In this document: in pieces, positions 8,670 through 16,307 of the stretch
Layout of the letters: every line of letters begins with the position of its first letter
How positions within the stretch are numbered: position 1 is the stretch's first letter
Assembly: GCA_022821495.1 (NCBI GenBank)
Contig: JAJEDN010000127.1
Coordinates: 1-64,000 of the forward strand
DNA: 64,000 nt
Direction: 5' to 3'
Source of the DNA: Candidatus Poribacteria bacterium
Lineage (GTDB): Bacteria; Poribacteria; WGA-4E; WGA-3G
Notes under the pieces: model-generated
Told to the model about the DNA's origin: nothing
Database searches by the model: none
The model's input: only the letters and a program-made list of their open reading frames with translations
Translations under genes and position numbers: made by a program

Positions 8670-10520
8670 ATGTTCAGGACCGCCCAACGTTATCAATACC
8701 TATTCTGGAGCCTGTTAATACTTATTGCGATAACTTTCCCGATGCACGCGCACGCACAATTCGGAGATTTGTTACTTGGTGAAAAACCTGCTGTTGAGAA
8801 ACTTTCCACGAAAGGTTACCTCTCCCTCGACAAGGTACAACCGGGCAGTCAATTCCAGATGGCTGTCGTTGTAGAGATTGCCAAAGGATGGCATGTCAAT
8901 GCCAATCCAGCAAAGGAAGGGTTTATCGCGACCGAGGTGACCCCGCCTGATGTCCCACATCTCACTTTTGGGGAGATCGTATATCCAGCAGGTGATGTGC
9001 TAAAACTCGGATCAATCGGAGAAGCACCCGTCTATCACGATACGATCACTATCGGTATCCAAGCCGATTTAAGCCAGACCGCGCCAGTTGGATCAAGTAC
9101 GTTGGATTTTCAGCTGCAATATCAGGCGTGTGACGATGCGCAGTGTCTGTTACCGGAAACCCTCGATTTTTCGATACCGATTGAAGTTGTCGGTATAGAG
9201 GAAACAGTTCAACGTATTAATGAATCCGTCTTTGCTAACATTGAATTCGCGGCACCGCCGGGTTCTACTGGGGACGAAGGGAGCCTCGCACGCGCCCTCT
9301 CTGGTGGACAGGTTTGGTTGGCGTTCCTGCTCGTGTTTGCCGGTGGAATCTTGACGAGTTTGACACCCTGCGTTTACCCGCTTATACCAATTACTGTCTC
9401 TGTTTTCGGTGCCAATGAGTCTGCTGGCTTTTTCAAATCGTTTCTGCTCTCTGTTATCTATGTGATTGGGATTGTCGTTACGTATTCGATTTTAGGCGTA
9501 GCGGTTGCGTCAACAGGCGCCGTGTTCGGTCAGATAATGGCAAATCCGTGGGTCGTTGGCTTCATCAGTGTAATCCTCGTTACGCTCGGATTGTCGATGT
9601 TTGGTGTCTTTGAAATTCGGTTGCCATACGCGGTGCAAAATCGTTTGAATACCGTCGGTGGTGCTGGATTTGCTGGCGCGTTTGCTATGGGAACGGTCGC
9701 TGGTGTGATCGCAGCGCCTTGCACGGGACCGGCGTTAGCGGTCGTACTCACTTATATAGCCACAACAGGGAGCCTATTCCTCGGATTCTGGCTCATGTTC
9801 ACCTACGCACTCGGAATGGGACTCCTCTTTATCGGGATCGGAACTTTTTCCGGGCTACTTTCTGCATTACCGCGTTCGGGTGGATGGATGTATGTTTTGG
9901 AGAACATCTTTGGTATCGCTATTATTACGATGGCACTCTACTTTCTTAAAGATGTATTTCCTGTCTTGCAGAGTTTCCTTCAGAACTCACTGCCATTTTT
10001 CGGCATCGCTGGCGGGTTAGTCCTTGTTGGGGTGTGGCTCGGAAAGTTAACACAACGTTTCAGCGGCATCCCCGGACGTGTGAAAGCCCAAAAAGCGTGC
10101 GGTCTTTTGGTAGCAGTCCTTGGTGCCTATATGTTTGTTGGTGGTATCCAACAACCCGCAGGTCCCCACCTTGATTGGGTTTATGACGAAGCGGAGGGAT
10201 TTGAAATCGCGAAGCGGGAGGACAAACTCGTGATGCTCGATTTTTATGCCGCTTGGTGTGCTGCTTGTAAAGAGTTGGATCACCTGACATACTCGGATCC
10301 CGCTGTTGCCGAGAGACTCGCTGATTATGTGAATGTTAAACTCGATTTCACGCGCACCTCTGAAACGACGAAAGCACTCACCGAAAAGTACAAGATCCCC
10401 GGATTGCCAGTCGTCATTTTCTTGGATGCTAATGAGATTGTCCTCAAGCGATTCACCGGATTTGTTGATGCAGAGGAGATGCTTGGCATTCTTGATGACA
10501 TTGAGAGCGATAGACAGTAA
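8670..10520 (+). CDS. dsbD: Thiol:disulfide interchange protein DsbD
   Basis: A 616-residue inner-membrane reductase that passes electrons from cytoplasmic thioredoxin to periplasmic thiol proteins. The ATG at 8670 follows GCGGAGG. Residues 1-29 are a signal peptide. The periplasmic alpha domain carries a cysteine pair in YQACDDAQCLLPE. The central eight-helix domain has the paired cysteines in LTSLTPCVYPLIP and GVIAAPCTGPALA. The C-terminal thioredoxin-like domain has LDFYAAWCAACKELDHL. All three domains and their cysteines are intact and length is normal. The start is 18 bp after the PorX-like gene, so the two are likely co-transcribed. This suggests, without proof, a link to export or cell-envelope protein folding. 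Confidence 0.95.
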   Translation: MFRTAQRYQYLFWSLLILIAITFPMHAHAQFGDLLLGEKPAVEKLSTKGYLSLDKVQPGSQFQMAVVVEIAKGWHVNANPAKEGFIATEVTPPDVPHLTFGEIVYPAGDVLKLGSIGEAPVYHDTITIGIQADLSQTAPVGSSTLDFQLQYQACDDAQCLLPETLDFSIPIEVVGIEETVQRINESVFANIEFAAPPGSTGDEGSLARALSGGQVWLAFLLVFAGGILTSLTPCVYPLIPITVSVFGANESAGFFKSFLLSVIYVIGIVVTYSILGVAVASTGAVFGQIMANPWVVGFISVILVTLGLSMFGVFEIRLPYAVQNRLNTVGGAGFAGAFAMGTVAGVIAAPCTGPALAVVLTYIATTGSLFLGFWLMFTYALGMGLLFIGIGTFSGLLSALPRSGGWMYVLENIFGIAIITMALYFLKDVFPVLQSFLQNSLPFFGIAGGLVLVGVWLGKLTQRFSGIPGRVKAQKACGLLVAVLGAYMFVGGIQQPAGPHLDWVYDEAEGFEIAKREDKLVMLDFYAAWCAACKELDHLTYSDPAVAERLADYVNVKLDFTRTSETTKALTEKYKIPGLPVVIFLDANEIVLKRFTGFVDAEEMLGILDDIESDRQ

Positions 10521-10567
10521 CGTATAATTTGGGTTATCTGTGTTCAATTCAAGGAGAGGAAGTTAAC

Positions 10568-11689
10568 ATGTCATTTAACACTAAATCCCTATTTTCTCTA
10601 CGGGGTTGGCTTTTTTGTGCCGAGGTGTTAGCCGTCATCGGTTTTATTTTGCTGGCAGTGTTTTATATTCAGCGTGGTAGTGCCGAACTCGAAGCACCCC
10701 CCTTGTCAGAAGCTGGGACATTTATTGAAAAGGCGGACGCATTCTTTGCGGAACAGGATCTCGCCGAGGCATCACTATTCTACTGGCGGGCATTACATGC
10801 ATTAGAAACTGCTGGGAAAGCGCAGGAGGTCTCGATAAACGGGGTATCACAAACAAGCAATGAAGCCCGTTTGCATGTGAATCTTCGCATCGCTGAAATT
10901 TACTCACAGAGCAATTGGCTGAAAGATGCGAAGGCACGTTTGGAACATGCAGCACGCATTCAACCGGATCATCCCGATGTGCGGCTCTTACGCGGCAAGC
11001 TGCTTCGCGATGAGGGTTTGGATGATGAATTGTTAGCACAAGCGACTGAAGAATTCTTAGCGGTACTCAAAAGTGATCCAAGCAACGCTGAAGCGCATTA
11101 TCTCCTCGGTGTCCTCTATCAAGGGAATAAACAGTATAAGCAAGCCGTCGATCACTATAAACGGGCGGTTGACAATGACCCTGAATTCCGAGATATTGCT
11201 TCTGAAAAAGCACCTATTGGTATCCTGGCTCGTCTTCAATTGTCGAGGACGTACAGCAAAATGCTTCAAGGTTACCGATTCTTGGACAGGGAATTCACTG
11301 ATGAAGACTTGGCTGAGGTGAGCCGACTCGAGTCGGAGTCAATTCTCGTACTGGAACAGGCATACGAAAAACGTCCAGAGATGGACGAAATTGTAAGTGA
11401 TCTTGTGCGTTTATGGTTGGTGCGTGCGGAGGCTCTTGGACGAGAGGATATTGAAACACGGGGGTATGCGAACGCACTCCAAGCCTACGAACGCATTGTT
11501 GAACTCGATCCACAAGAGGTCCGCGCTTGGGAACGCATGGCTGAGATTTATGGCAGTTTCCTTAAGGATAAAGTAAAAGCGCTTGAGATGTACCGGAAGG
11601 TGTATGAGATTGAACCCCATCCGACAGTTTTAGCGAATGTCAAATCGCTTGAAGAGGAAATTGCTGCTGAATTGGAATCGGAAGAGTAA
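10568..11689 (+). CDS. Membrane-anchored TPR repeat protein
   Basis: A 373-residue protein with one N-terminal membrane helix (about residues 11-34, LFCAEVLAVIGFILLAVFYI), so most of it is extracytoplasmic. The rest is helical tetratricopeptide repeats: for example ADAFFAEQDLAEASLFYWRA, VLKSDPSNAEAHYLLGVLYQ, QAVDHYKRAVDNDPEFRD and IVELDPQEVRAWERMAEIYG. The ATG at 10568 follows AAGGAGAGG; an earlier in-frame start at 10529 lacks a site. It lies 47 bp after dsbD in the same direction. TPR proteins act as scaffolds for protein complexes; no specific partner can be named. It is the last gene of the plus-strand run. Confidence 0.85.
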   Translation: MSFNTKSLFSLRGWLFCAEVLAVIGFILLAVFYIQRGSAELEAPPLSEAGTFIEKADAFFAEQDLAEASLFYWRALHALETAGKAQEVSINGVSQTSNEARLHVNLRIAEIYSQSNWLKDAKARLEHAARIQPDHPDVRLLRGKLLRDEGLDDELLAQATEEFLAVLKSDPSNAEAHYLLGVLYQGNKQYKQAVDHYKRAVDNDPEFRDIASEKAPIGILARLQLSRTYSKMLQGYRFLDREFTDEDLAEVSRLESESILVLEQAYEKRPEMDEIVSDLVRLWLVRAEALGREDIETRGYANALQAYERIVELDPQEVRAWERMAEIYGSFLKDKVKALEMYRKVYEIEPHPTVLANVKSLEEEIAAELESEE

Positions 11690-11715
11690 CGGAAAAAGGA
11701 AAGAATCCAATATTT

Positions 11716-12183
11716 TTAAGACTGGTATCTACGGAGAGGGTTCCGAAATCCGTGGAGAAAATTCAAACGTCGCCGCCCATGGTGTCGTTTTAATAACTTA
11801 TTGATTTTCCTTTGCGTCTTCTTCGGGAGCGAAGTTGTTAAACGCTGAACTTTTTTCCGATTCTTTCTGTAAGATGCTTTCGCAATTTCAAGGGCAAACG
11901 GCAAATATTTCAACCGACGACGTAACTTTCGACCTACCTTCTTCGGCAAACGCGGCGCAATTATTGCGATCCCATTACTCACCTTTTTAGTTCGCGTTGA
12001 GGCGCGTTTGCTTAGATTTTCAATAACACCTCTGATTTCTTGGCGATGTTTATACAGGAGTTTCGCGATTTCGAGTGCCAGCGGCAGAAACGCTAAGAAC
12101 CCTGGCATCAATTTTTGAACCTTCTTCGGCAAATGAGGGAGTATAACCTTTGATACGTTCAGTAGCGGTGCCGTATTAATCAT
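11716..12183 (-). CDS. Very basic protein with an internal duplication
   Basis: A 155-residue lysine/arginine-rich protein that I do not recognise. Two copies of one unit can be aligned: LPHLPKKVQKLM...LAFLPLALEIAKLLYKHR (residues about 16-46) and APRLPKKVGRKLRRRLKYLPFALEIAKASYRKN (about 76-108). A third partial LPKK (SLPKKTQRKINKLL) follows. Conservation between copies at the protein level supports real coding. The start has only a weak ribosome-binding site. It lies downstream of the tRNA-Thr gene on the same strand. Nucleic-acid binding would fit the charge but is a guess. Confidence 0.45.
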   Translation of the reverse strand: MINTAPLLNVSKVILPHLPKKVQKLMPGFLAFLPLALEIAKLLYKHRQEIRGVIENLSKRASTRTKKVSNGIAIIAPRLPKKVGRKLRRRLKYLPFALEIAKASYRKNRKKVQRLTTSLPKKTQRKINKLLKRHHGRRRLNFLHGFRNPLRRYQS

Positions 12184-12272
12184 CAGCAGTACCCCACGGT
12201 TTTCAGGTGAATGGGCTAAGCGTAGGAGACGAATCTGGTGTTGCCAACTTGTTAATATCGGGGAAGTAGAAG

Positions 12273-12344
12273 AGCCGATGAGAGGATTTGAACCTCCGAC
12301 CTACTGATTACGAATCAGTTGCTCTTCCCCTGAGCTACACCGGC
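12273..12344 (-). tRNA. tRNA-Thr (anticodon CGT)
   Basis: A 72-nt cloverleaf read on the minus strand. The acceptor stem GCCGGTG pairs with CATCGGC, the D arm is GCTC-GAGC, the anticodon arm is ACTGA-TTCGTAA-TCAGT with CGT at positions 34-36 (ACG codons, Thr), and the T arm is GGAGG-TTCAAAT-CCTCT. CCA is not encoded. It lies 28 bp downstream of tRNA-Phe. Confidence 0.93.
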
Positions 12345-12372
12345 TTAGCAAACTATTGCGATTGGAGAGAAG

Positions 12373-12445
12373 TGCCGAGAGGCAGAATCGAACTGCCGAC
12401 ACATAGATTTTCAGTCTACTGCTCTACCGACTGAGCTATCTCGGC
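12373..12445 (-). tRNA. tRNA-Phe (anticodon GAA)
   Basis: A 73-nt cloverleaf on the minus strand. The acceptor GCCGAGA pairs with TCTCGGC, the discriminator is A, the anticodon loop is CTGAAAA with GAA (Phe), and the T arm is GGCAG-TTCGATT-CTGCC. CCA is not encoded. It is followed by tRNA-Thr and probably shares its transcript. Confidence 0.94.
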
Positions 12446-12546
12446 ATCGGACTATATAATAATATCATAAAAGCAATGAGTTGTCAAGTTTTTTTCAGAA
12501 AAAATAGGGCGATTTAACTTTGGTAACACTTACCCAGCCCCGCGCT

Positions 12547-12567
12547 AGCGAGATTCGCAATCTCGCT
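12547..12567. repeat. Perfect 9-bp palindrome between dnaN and the tRNAs
   Basis: AGCGAGATT-CGC-AATCTCGCT forms a perfect 9-bp stem with a 3-nt loop, 63 bp beyond the end of dnaN copy 1. No T-run follows on either strand, so it is not a typical intrinsic terminator. It resembles the GCGAGGTTT/AAACCTCG hairpin inside the repeat at 48073-48163 and may belong to a dispersed palindrome family. The rest of 12446-12629 shows no gene. Confidence 0.5.
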
Positions 12568-12629
12568 TGGTGTAACTGAAAATCTTTTCTTCTACAGCTG
12601 GTGGATAACCCTATCTATGTGGTTCGACT

Positions 12630-13733
12630 TTAAACTTCCAAACGCATCGGATATATAAGACAAATATGTCCTTCGTCGCCGATCGGTTTAAAGGCGACTG
12701 TCGTCACCGCACTTGTAAATTCTATCGCAATGGATTCCGTTTCGATATGTCCCAATGTCTCTATCAGATAGCGGGCATCGATCCCAATCCTTTCACGTCC
12801 TGTGCAAGATTTGACAGCCACTGTCTCGTATGCCTCACCTACTTCCGGTGCCTTTGTTGAAATTTGGATCTGTTCAGGGTCCATCTCTAAACAGACACAA
12901 TAGTTCTTCGGATTCGATAGCAAGGCGACCCGTCGTGTTGCGTGGAGAAGTTGCTCTTTAGAGACGACGGCTCTGCCTGTTGAGGATTTCGGGAGGAGTC
13001 CCTGATATTTTGGATAATCCCCCTCTACGAGGCGTGTGGTTAAGGTAGCATTCCCATCCGTGAGGAGAATCTGGTTTTCAAAAATTGAGACCTGCACTTG
13101 TTCGGATTCAGCGAAGGTGCGTTCAATCTCTTTGACGGCTTTGAGCGGAACGATGAATCCCTCTACGTTCTCTGGAACCTTAAATGCTTCACATTGGGCA
13201 AGGGCAAGGGCTACACCATCGGTAGCGACGATTTCGGTTCTATCTTCCAGGAAGTTAAAATAGAGCCCGTTTAGGAAGTAGCGGACATCGTCTGTCGCAG
13301 CAGCGAATTCAGTTCTACGGAGGACAGCGCGCAGCGTATCACCTTCAATCGTCAGTGAATGTCCATCAATGGAGGGTAATTTCGGGAAGTCTTCATCTGG
13401 GAGTCCGATAATCTTATAAACGCCGTCGCCGCAGCTGATTTCAATGCGATCATTTGCCGTGGTCGCGAGGTGTATGGCTTTGTCGTCCGGCAGTTCTTTG
13501 ACGATGTCAGCCAACTTTTTGGCAGAAACGGTGATTGCGCCCTCTTCTTGAATGATACCTTCGACCTTAATTTTAATTCCGATTTCGAGATCCGTGGCGA
13601 TACATTCAATTTTTCCATCTGCAGCTTCAATGAGGACGTTTGATAGAATCGGTAGGGTACTGCGTCCACTCGCGACCCCTTGGAGGACTTGCAGCGAGTG
13701 CAAGAGATCGTCTTTTTCAAAGGTTAGTTCCAT
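12630..13733 (-). CDS. dnaN: DNA polymerase III beta subunit (sliding clamp), copy 1
   Basis: A 367-residue sliding clamp that encircles DNA and tethers the replicative polymerase. The sequence starts MELTFEKDDLLHSLQVLQGV and runs through LPILSNVLIEA, ISCGDGVYKIIGLPDEDFPKL, RRTEFAAATDDVRYFLNGLY and TTRLVEGDYPKYQGLLP, and ends in YPMRLEV, the usual clamp C-terminus. Length is normal. AAGGAG lies 8 bp before the ATG and a good sigma70-type promoter lies at 13764-13793, so it has its own transcription start. It is roughly four-fifths identical to the adjacent copy at 13839-14942. Usually there is one dnaN, next to dnaA; here it is a tandem pair next to tRNAs. Confidence 0.95.
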   Translation of the reverse strand: MELTFEKDDLLHSLQVLQGVASGRSTLPILSNVLIEAADGKIECIATDLEIGIKIKVEGIIQEEGAITVSAKKLADIVKELPDDKAIHLATTANDRIEISCGDGVYKIIGLPDEDFPKLPSIDGHSLTIEGDTLRAVLRRTEFAAATDDVRYFLNGLYFNFLEDRTEIVATDGVALALAQCEAFKVPENVEGFIVPLKAVKEIERTFAESEQVQVSIFENQILLTDGNATLTTRLVEGDYPKYQGLLPKSSTGRAVVSKEQLLHATRRVALLSNPKNYCVCLEMDPEQIQISTKAPEVGEAYETVAVKSCTGRERIGIDARYLIETLGHIETESIAIEFTSAVTTVAFKPIGDEGHICLIYPMRLEV

Positions 13734-13763
13734 GTAGAGTTCTCCTTATGAAGTATTTCTGCA

Positions 13764-13793
13764 ATTCTACCAGAAAAGTTTCGTTAAAGTCAA
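13764..13793 (-). promoter_or_regulatory. Promoter of dnaN copy 1
   Basis: On the minus strand -35 TTGACT (13788-13793), an 18-bp spacer and -10 TAGAAT (13764-13769) lie about 30 bp before the start codon of copy 1. The same leader, with a 17-bp spacer, occurs at 16235-16263, showing that the dnaN duplication included the promoter. Confidence 0.7.
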
Positions 13794-13838
13794 TCGATTT
13801 CCTTGTAGTTGGAGAGCAATGTTTATAGGTTGTCTGTG

Positions 13839-14942
13839 TTAAACTTCCAAGCGCATTGGGACCACAAGACAAATATGTCTTTCTTCATTGGTCGGTTTAA
13901 AAGTTATGGGCTTAACTTCGCTTATGAATTCTATTGCGACCGATTCCGTTTCAATGTGTGCCAACGTCTCTGCCAGCAAGCGGGCATCAATACCGAATCG
14001 AATATCTCCGGTACAGGACTCCACCGGAAGGGTCTCGTGTGCTTCGCCTAATTCCGGTGCTTTCGCTGAAACTCGGATCTGCTCAGAATTGATTTCCAAA
14101 CTGATACAATAGTTCTTCGGATTCGATAGCAGTGCCACGCGCCGGGTTGCTTGTAGCAATTGTTCTTTAGAGACGACTACATTGCCTTCTGCAGATTTGG
14201 GGAGGACTTCTTGATATTTCGGGTAATCTCCCTCTACGAGGCGTGTGGTTAAGGTGGCGTTTTTATCAGCGAAGAGAATTTGGTTTTCAAAAATTGAGAC
14301 CTGCACTTGCTCAGATTCAGCGAAAGTGCGTTCGATCGCTTTAACGGCTTTGAGCGGAACGATGAACCCTTCTACATTCTCGGGAGCATTGAACGCTTCG
14401 CATTGCGCCAGTGCGAGTTGTACCATATCAGTCGCGACGACTTCAGTTTTATCCTCAAGGAAACTGAAATAAAGCCCGTTTAGGAAGTAGCGGACATCGT
14501 CTGTCGCAGCGGCGAATTCAGTTCTGCGGAGGACAGTACGCAGCGTATCACCTTCGATCGTCAATGAATGTCCATCAATGGAAGGCAATTGCGGAAACTC
14601 TTCGGACGAGAGTCCAATAATCTTATAAACGCCATCGCCGCAGCTGATTTCAATGCGATCATTTGCTGTGGTGGCGAGGTGTATGGCTTTGTCGTCCGGC
14701 AGTTCTTTGACGATGTCAGCCAACTTTTTCCCGGAAACAGTGACTGTACCGTCTTCTTGAATGCCACCTTCCACTCTAAGCTTGATCCCGACTTCAAGAT
14801 CCGTGGCGATACACTCAATTTTTCCATCTGCAGCTTGGATAAGGACGTTTGAAAGAATTGGTAAAGTGCTACGTCCACTCGCTACACCCTGTAGGATTTG
14901 TAAAGAATGTAAGAGATCATCTTTTTCAAAAGTTAATTCCAT
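13839..14942 (-). CDS. dnaN: DNA polymerase III beta subunit, copy 2, start region altered by an IsrB element
   Basis: A 367-residue sliding clamp (counted from MELTFEKDD at 14942) differing from copy 1 at about one residue in five or six, spread along the protein. It keeps the family blocks (RRTEFAAATDDVRYFLNGLY, TTRLVEGDYPKYQ) and ends VPMRLEV. The reading frame is open and selection on it looks maintained. Its leader is split: the original ribosome-binding site AAGGAG and promoter now lie at 16206-16263, beyond a 1.26-kb IsrB element that ends directly at this ATG. In-frame extra starts (ATG at 14945, TTG at 14957) lie in the element and no good ribosome-binding site remains. Translation is probably reduced, or depends on read-through from isrB. 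Confidence 0.92.
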   Translation of the reverse strand: MELTFEKDDLLHSLQILQGVASGRSTLPILSNVLIQAADGKIECIATDLEVGIKLRVEGGIQEDGTVTVSGKKLADIVKELPDDKAIHLATTANDRIEISCGDGVYKIIGLSSEEFPQLPSIDGHSLTIEGDTLRTVLRRTEFAAATDDVRYFLNGLYFSFLEDKTEVVATDMVQLALAQCEAFNAPENVEGFIVPLKAVKAIERTFAESEQVQVSIFENQILFADKNATLTTRLVEGDYPKYQEVLPKSAEGNVVVSKEQLLQATRRVALLSNPKNYCISLEINSEQIRVSAKAPELGEAHETLPVESCTGDIRFGIDARLLAETLAHIETESVAIEFISEVKPITFKPTNEERHICLVVPMRLEV

Positions 14943-14972
14943 CATTATCTTCGGCAAGGGGACACCATTGCT

Positions 14973-16001
14973 TTAGCATGGTGCGGAATTGCCGTCCTTA
15001 TATCTAAAGTTAAGTTTGCGTAAAACACGATATGTGCCTTGTTTCGCGTTTCTAACAACACGTTTGGCACTCCCTAACTCACTTAGATTGAGTCCCGATT
15101 TATCAAATCCCGTCACTCTAAGCAGACCATGTTTTACGTGTTTGACTAATGTATTCTTAGGGATGCCCAAGCACACTGTGCCACCATATCTCGGTCTTTT
15201 CCCACCTTTCTGTGGGTTCTGTCTATGGAGTTCACGCCGGCGTATCGGGATAGGGGCGACACAGAAAATGTCTGTGTTATCCGGTATACTTTGACCCCCA
15301 ACCGTGTGATGTGCCAAGCACCAAGAATCTACACAATGTGCGTCAAACGTCTCCGATAGTTTCTTTGACGACTTCTTTAGTCCGAGTCTATCACGTATCT
15401 CTTTTGTTTCCCACCCTTGAAGGGTGAACAACTCCCATCGCTTTGAAACTTCAGAATAGAACCATTGCTTACCGACTTCAAGTGGACTAAAAGACTGATT
15501 CCACTTCTTAGCACGCTGTACCGTCCTCGCTTTAATATCCTCTACACATACATGAGTGATTGGATAGAGTTTAGACAACCAATGAAGTATTCTTAGCTTC
15601 CAATCCCACCTCGCACGTGTGCCTGCGGGAATCCGTTCTCTATTCGCGAGGCGGTTCGTGCGATTTTTGCGGTTCGGACACTTCCGGGAACGCCGTCCCC
15701 GCCGCAACTCACGACGCTTTTTAACTTTCTTACCGACTGTGTTGTGTGCATCCGCCTGAATATTGAGGTAAGTATGTGCTTCAGACTTGACGGTAAATCC
15801 TTCTTTTTTACTACCCGGGTCTACACCGACTACAATCTCTTGCTTATAGCACCCTGATGTCTCCCGGTTAAGTCTAATGCAGAAGATACCGTTGTTCCAA
15901 TAAGGTGTTGCATCCCCACATTTTATCATCATGCCCGCCCGCGTGGGTGTGGTTGGCATGAGTCTTTCACCATCTTTGCTCTTGACCGGAACGAAGTTCA
16001 T
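14973..16001 (-). CDS. isrB: IsrB (HNH-less IscB-family RNA-guided nuclease)
   Basis: A 342-residue protein. The N-terminal PLMP-type region reads VPVKSKDGERLMPTTPTRAG (residues 4-23). RuvC-I follows at IVVGVDPGSKKEG (D61), then the arginine-rich bridge helix KKRRELRRGRRSRKCPNR (about 94-111), RuvC-II VCVEDIKAR (E154) and RuvC-III FDAHCVDSWCLA (D220, D225). Only about 65 residues separate RuvC-II from RuvC-III and they contain no HNH motif; together with the length this identifies IsrB rather than IscB or TnpB. Studied IsrB proteins nick DNA using an omega-RNA guide. All RuvC acidic residues are present. The last segment (RYGGTVCLGIPKNTLVKHVK onward) fits the C-terminal target-interacting domain. 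Confidence 0.88.
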   Translation of the reverse strand: MNFVPVKSKDGERLMPTTPTRAGMMIKCGDATPYWNNGIFCIRLNRETSGCYKQEIVVGVDPGSKKEGFTVKSEAHTYLNIQADAHNTVGKKVKKRRELRRGRRSRKCPNRKNRTNRLANRERIPAGTRARWDWKLRILHWLSKLYPITHVCVEDIKARTVQRAKKWNQSFSPLEVGKQWFYSEVSKRWELFTLQGWETKEIRDRLGLKKSSKKLSETFDAHCVDSWCLAHHTVGGQSIPDNTDIFCVAPIPIRRRELHRQNPQKGGKRPRYGGTVCLGIPKNTLVKHVKHGLLRVTGFDKSGLNLSELGSAKRVVRNAKQGTYRVLRKLNFRYKDGNSAPC

Positions 16002-16205
16002 CGTAAATTCCCTTTCGGGTTATATGTTGCCCCTTCCAGATCACAGTCGCAGAGCGGAATCAGACGAGGGGAGTATCCGAAACATCGTGTGAGCTGCCAC
16101 GCTCAGGGACCGTGATATATTACTGTAGTCGGTGGTTTAACTTGTGGAGTGAACGCTTGGCATGCGCTTCGCACAAGCCCCTTCCTTTAGGACGGGGTCA
16201 CTGAC
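16002..16205 (-). ncRNA. Predicted omega-RNA (HEARO-type) upstream of isrB
   Basis: This is a 204-nt noncoding stretch between the element's left end and the isrB start. IscB and IsrB omega-RNAs (the HEARO class) lie at this place, with the guide taken from DNA just outside the left end. The sequence opens with the hairpin CCCCGTCC/GGAAGGGG, then CTTGTGCGAAGCGCA, a GAGCGTGGCAGCTC hairpin and GGTCC/GGATAC-type segments suited to a structured RNA. Here the adjacent guide would be the 3' end of the dnaN copy 2 leader (ACTTAACAAGGAGAATTATA plus C). The dnaN promoter at 16235-16263 would start transcription about 22 nt before the element. Structure not computed. Confidence 0.65.
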
Positions 16206-16234
16206 GTATAATTCTCCTTGTTAAGTATTCTACA

Positions 16235-16263
16235 ATTCTATCAGAATATCCCATTAAAGTCAA
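16235..16263 (-). promoter_or_regulatory. Former dnaN copy 2 promoter, now driving the IsrB element
   Basis: Minus-strand -35 TTGACT (16258-16263), a 17-bp spacer and -10 TAGAAT (16235-16240). It is homologous to the copy 1 promoter at 13764-13793 over about 60 bp, including AAGGAGAA. The insertion lies 29 bp beyond the -10 box, so transcripts from here would enter the omega-RNA/isrB region first. Confidence 0.7.
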
Positions 16264-16307
16264 GGAATTTTTCAATGTATGTTAAGTAATCTTGGTAGCA
16301 ACAACAG

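Larger units (their letters stand above)
14943..16205 (-). mobile_element. IsrB-encoding IS200/IS605-type element, inserted at the dnaN copy 2 start codon
   Basis: The borders come from comparing the two dnaN leaders: copy 1 reads AAGGAGAACTCTAC-ATGGAA, while copy 2 reads AAGGAGAATTATAC, then about 1263 bp, then ATGGAA. The element's left end (16205 side) carries a hairpin, CCCCGTCC-TAAA-GGAAGGGG, and its right end carries CACCAT-GCTAAAGCA-ATGGTG, the subterminal hairpins expected for IS200/IS605-type ends. There is no target duplication and no TnpA, so it must be moved in trans. Borders are accurate to about 3 bp. The cargo is a single isrB ORF plus a 204-bp noncoding stretch. Confidence 0.85.

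Noticed and set aside
12547..12567. Palindrome as a terminator for dnaN
   Set aside because: No T-run follows on either strand, so intrinsic termination is not supported.
14973..16001. First read as a TnpB protein
   Set aside because: TnpB lacks the PLMP-type N-terminus and the RRxRR bridge right after RuvC-I, and has a C-terminal zinc finger that is missing here. The order fits IsrB.
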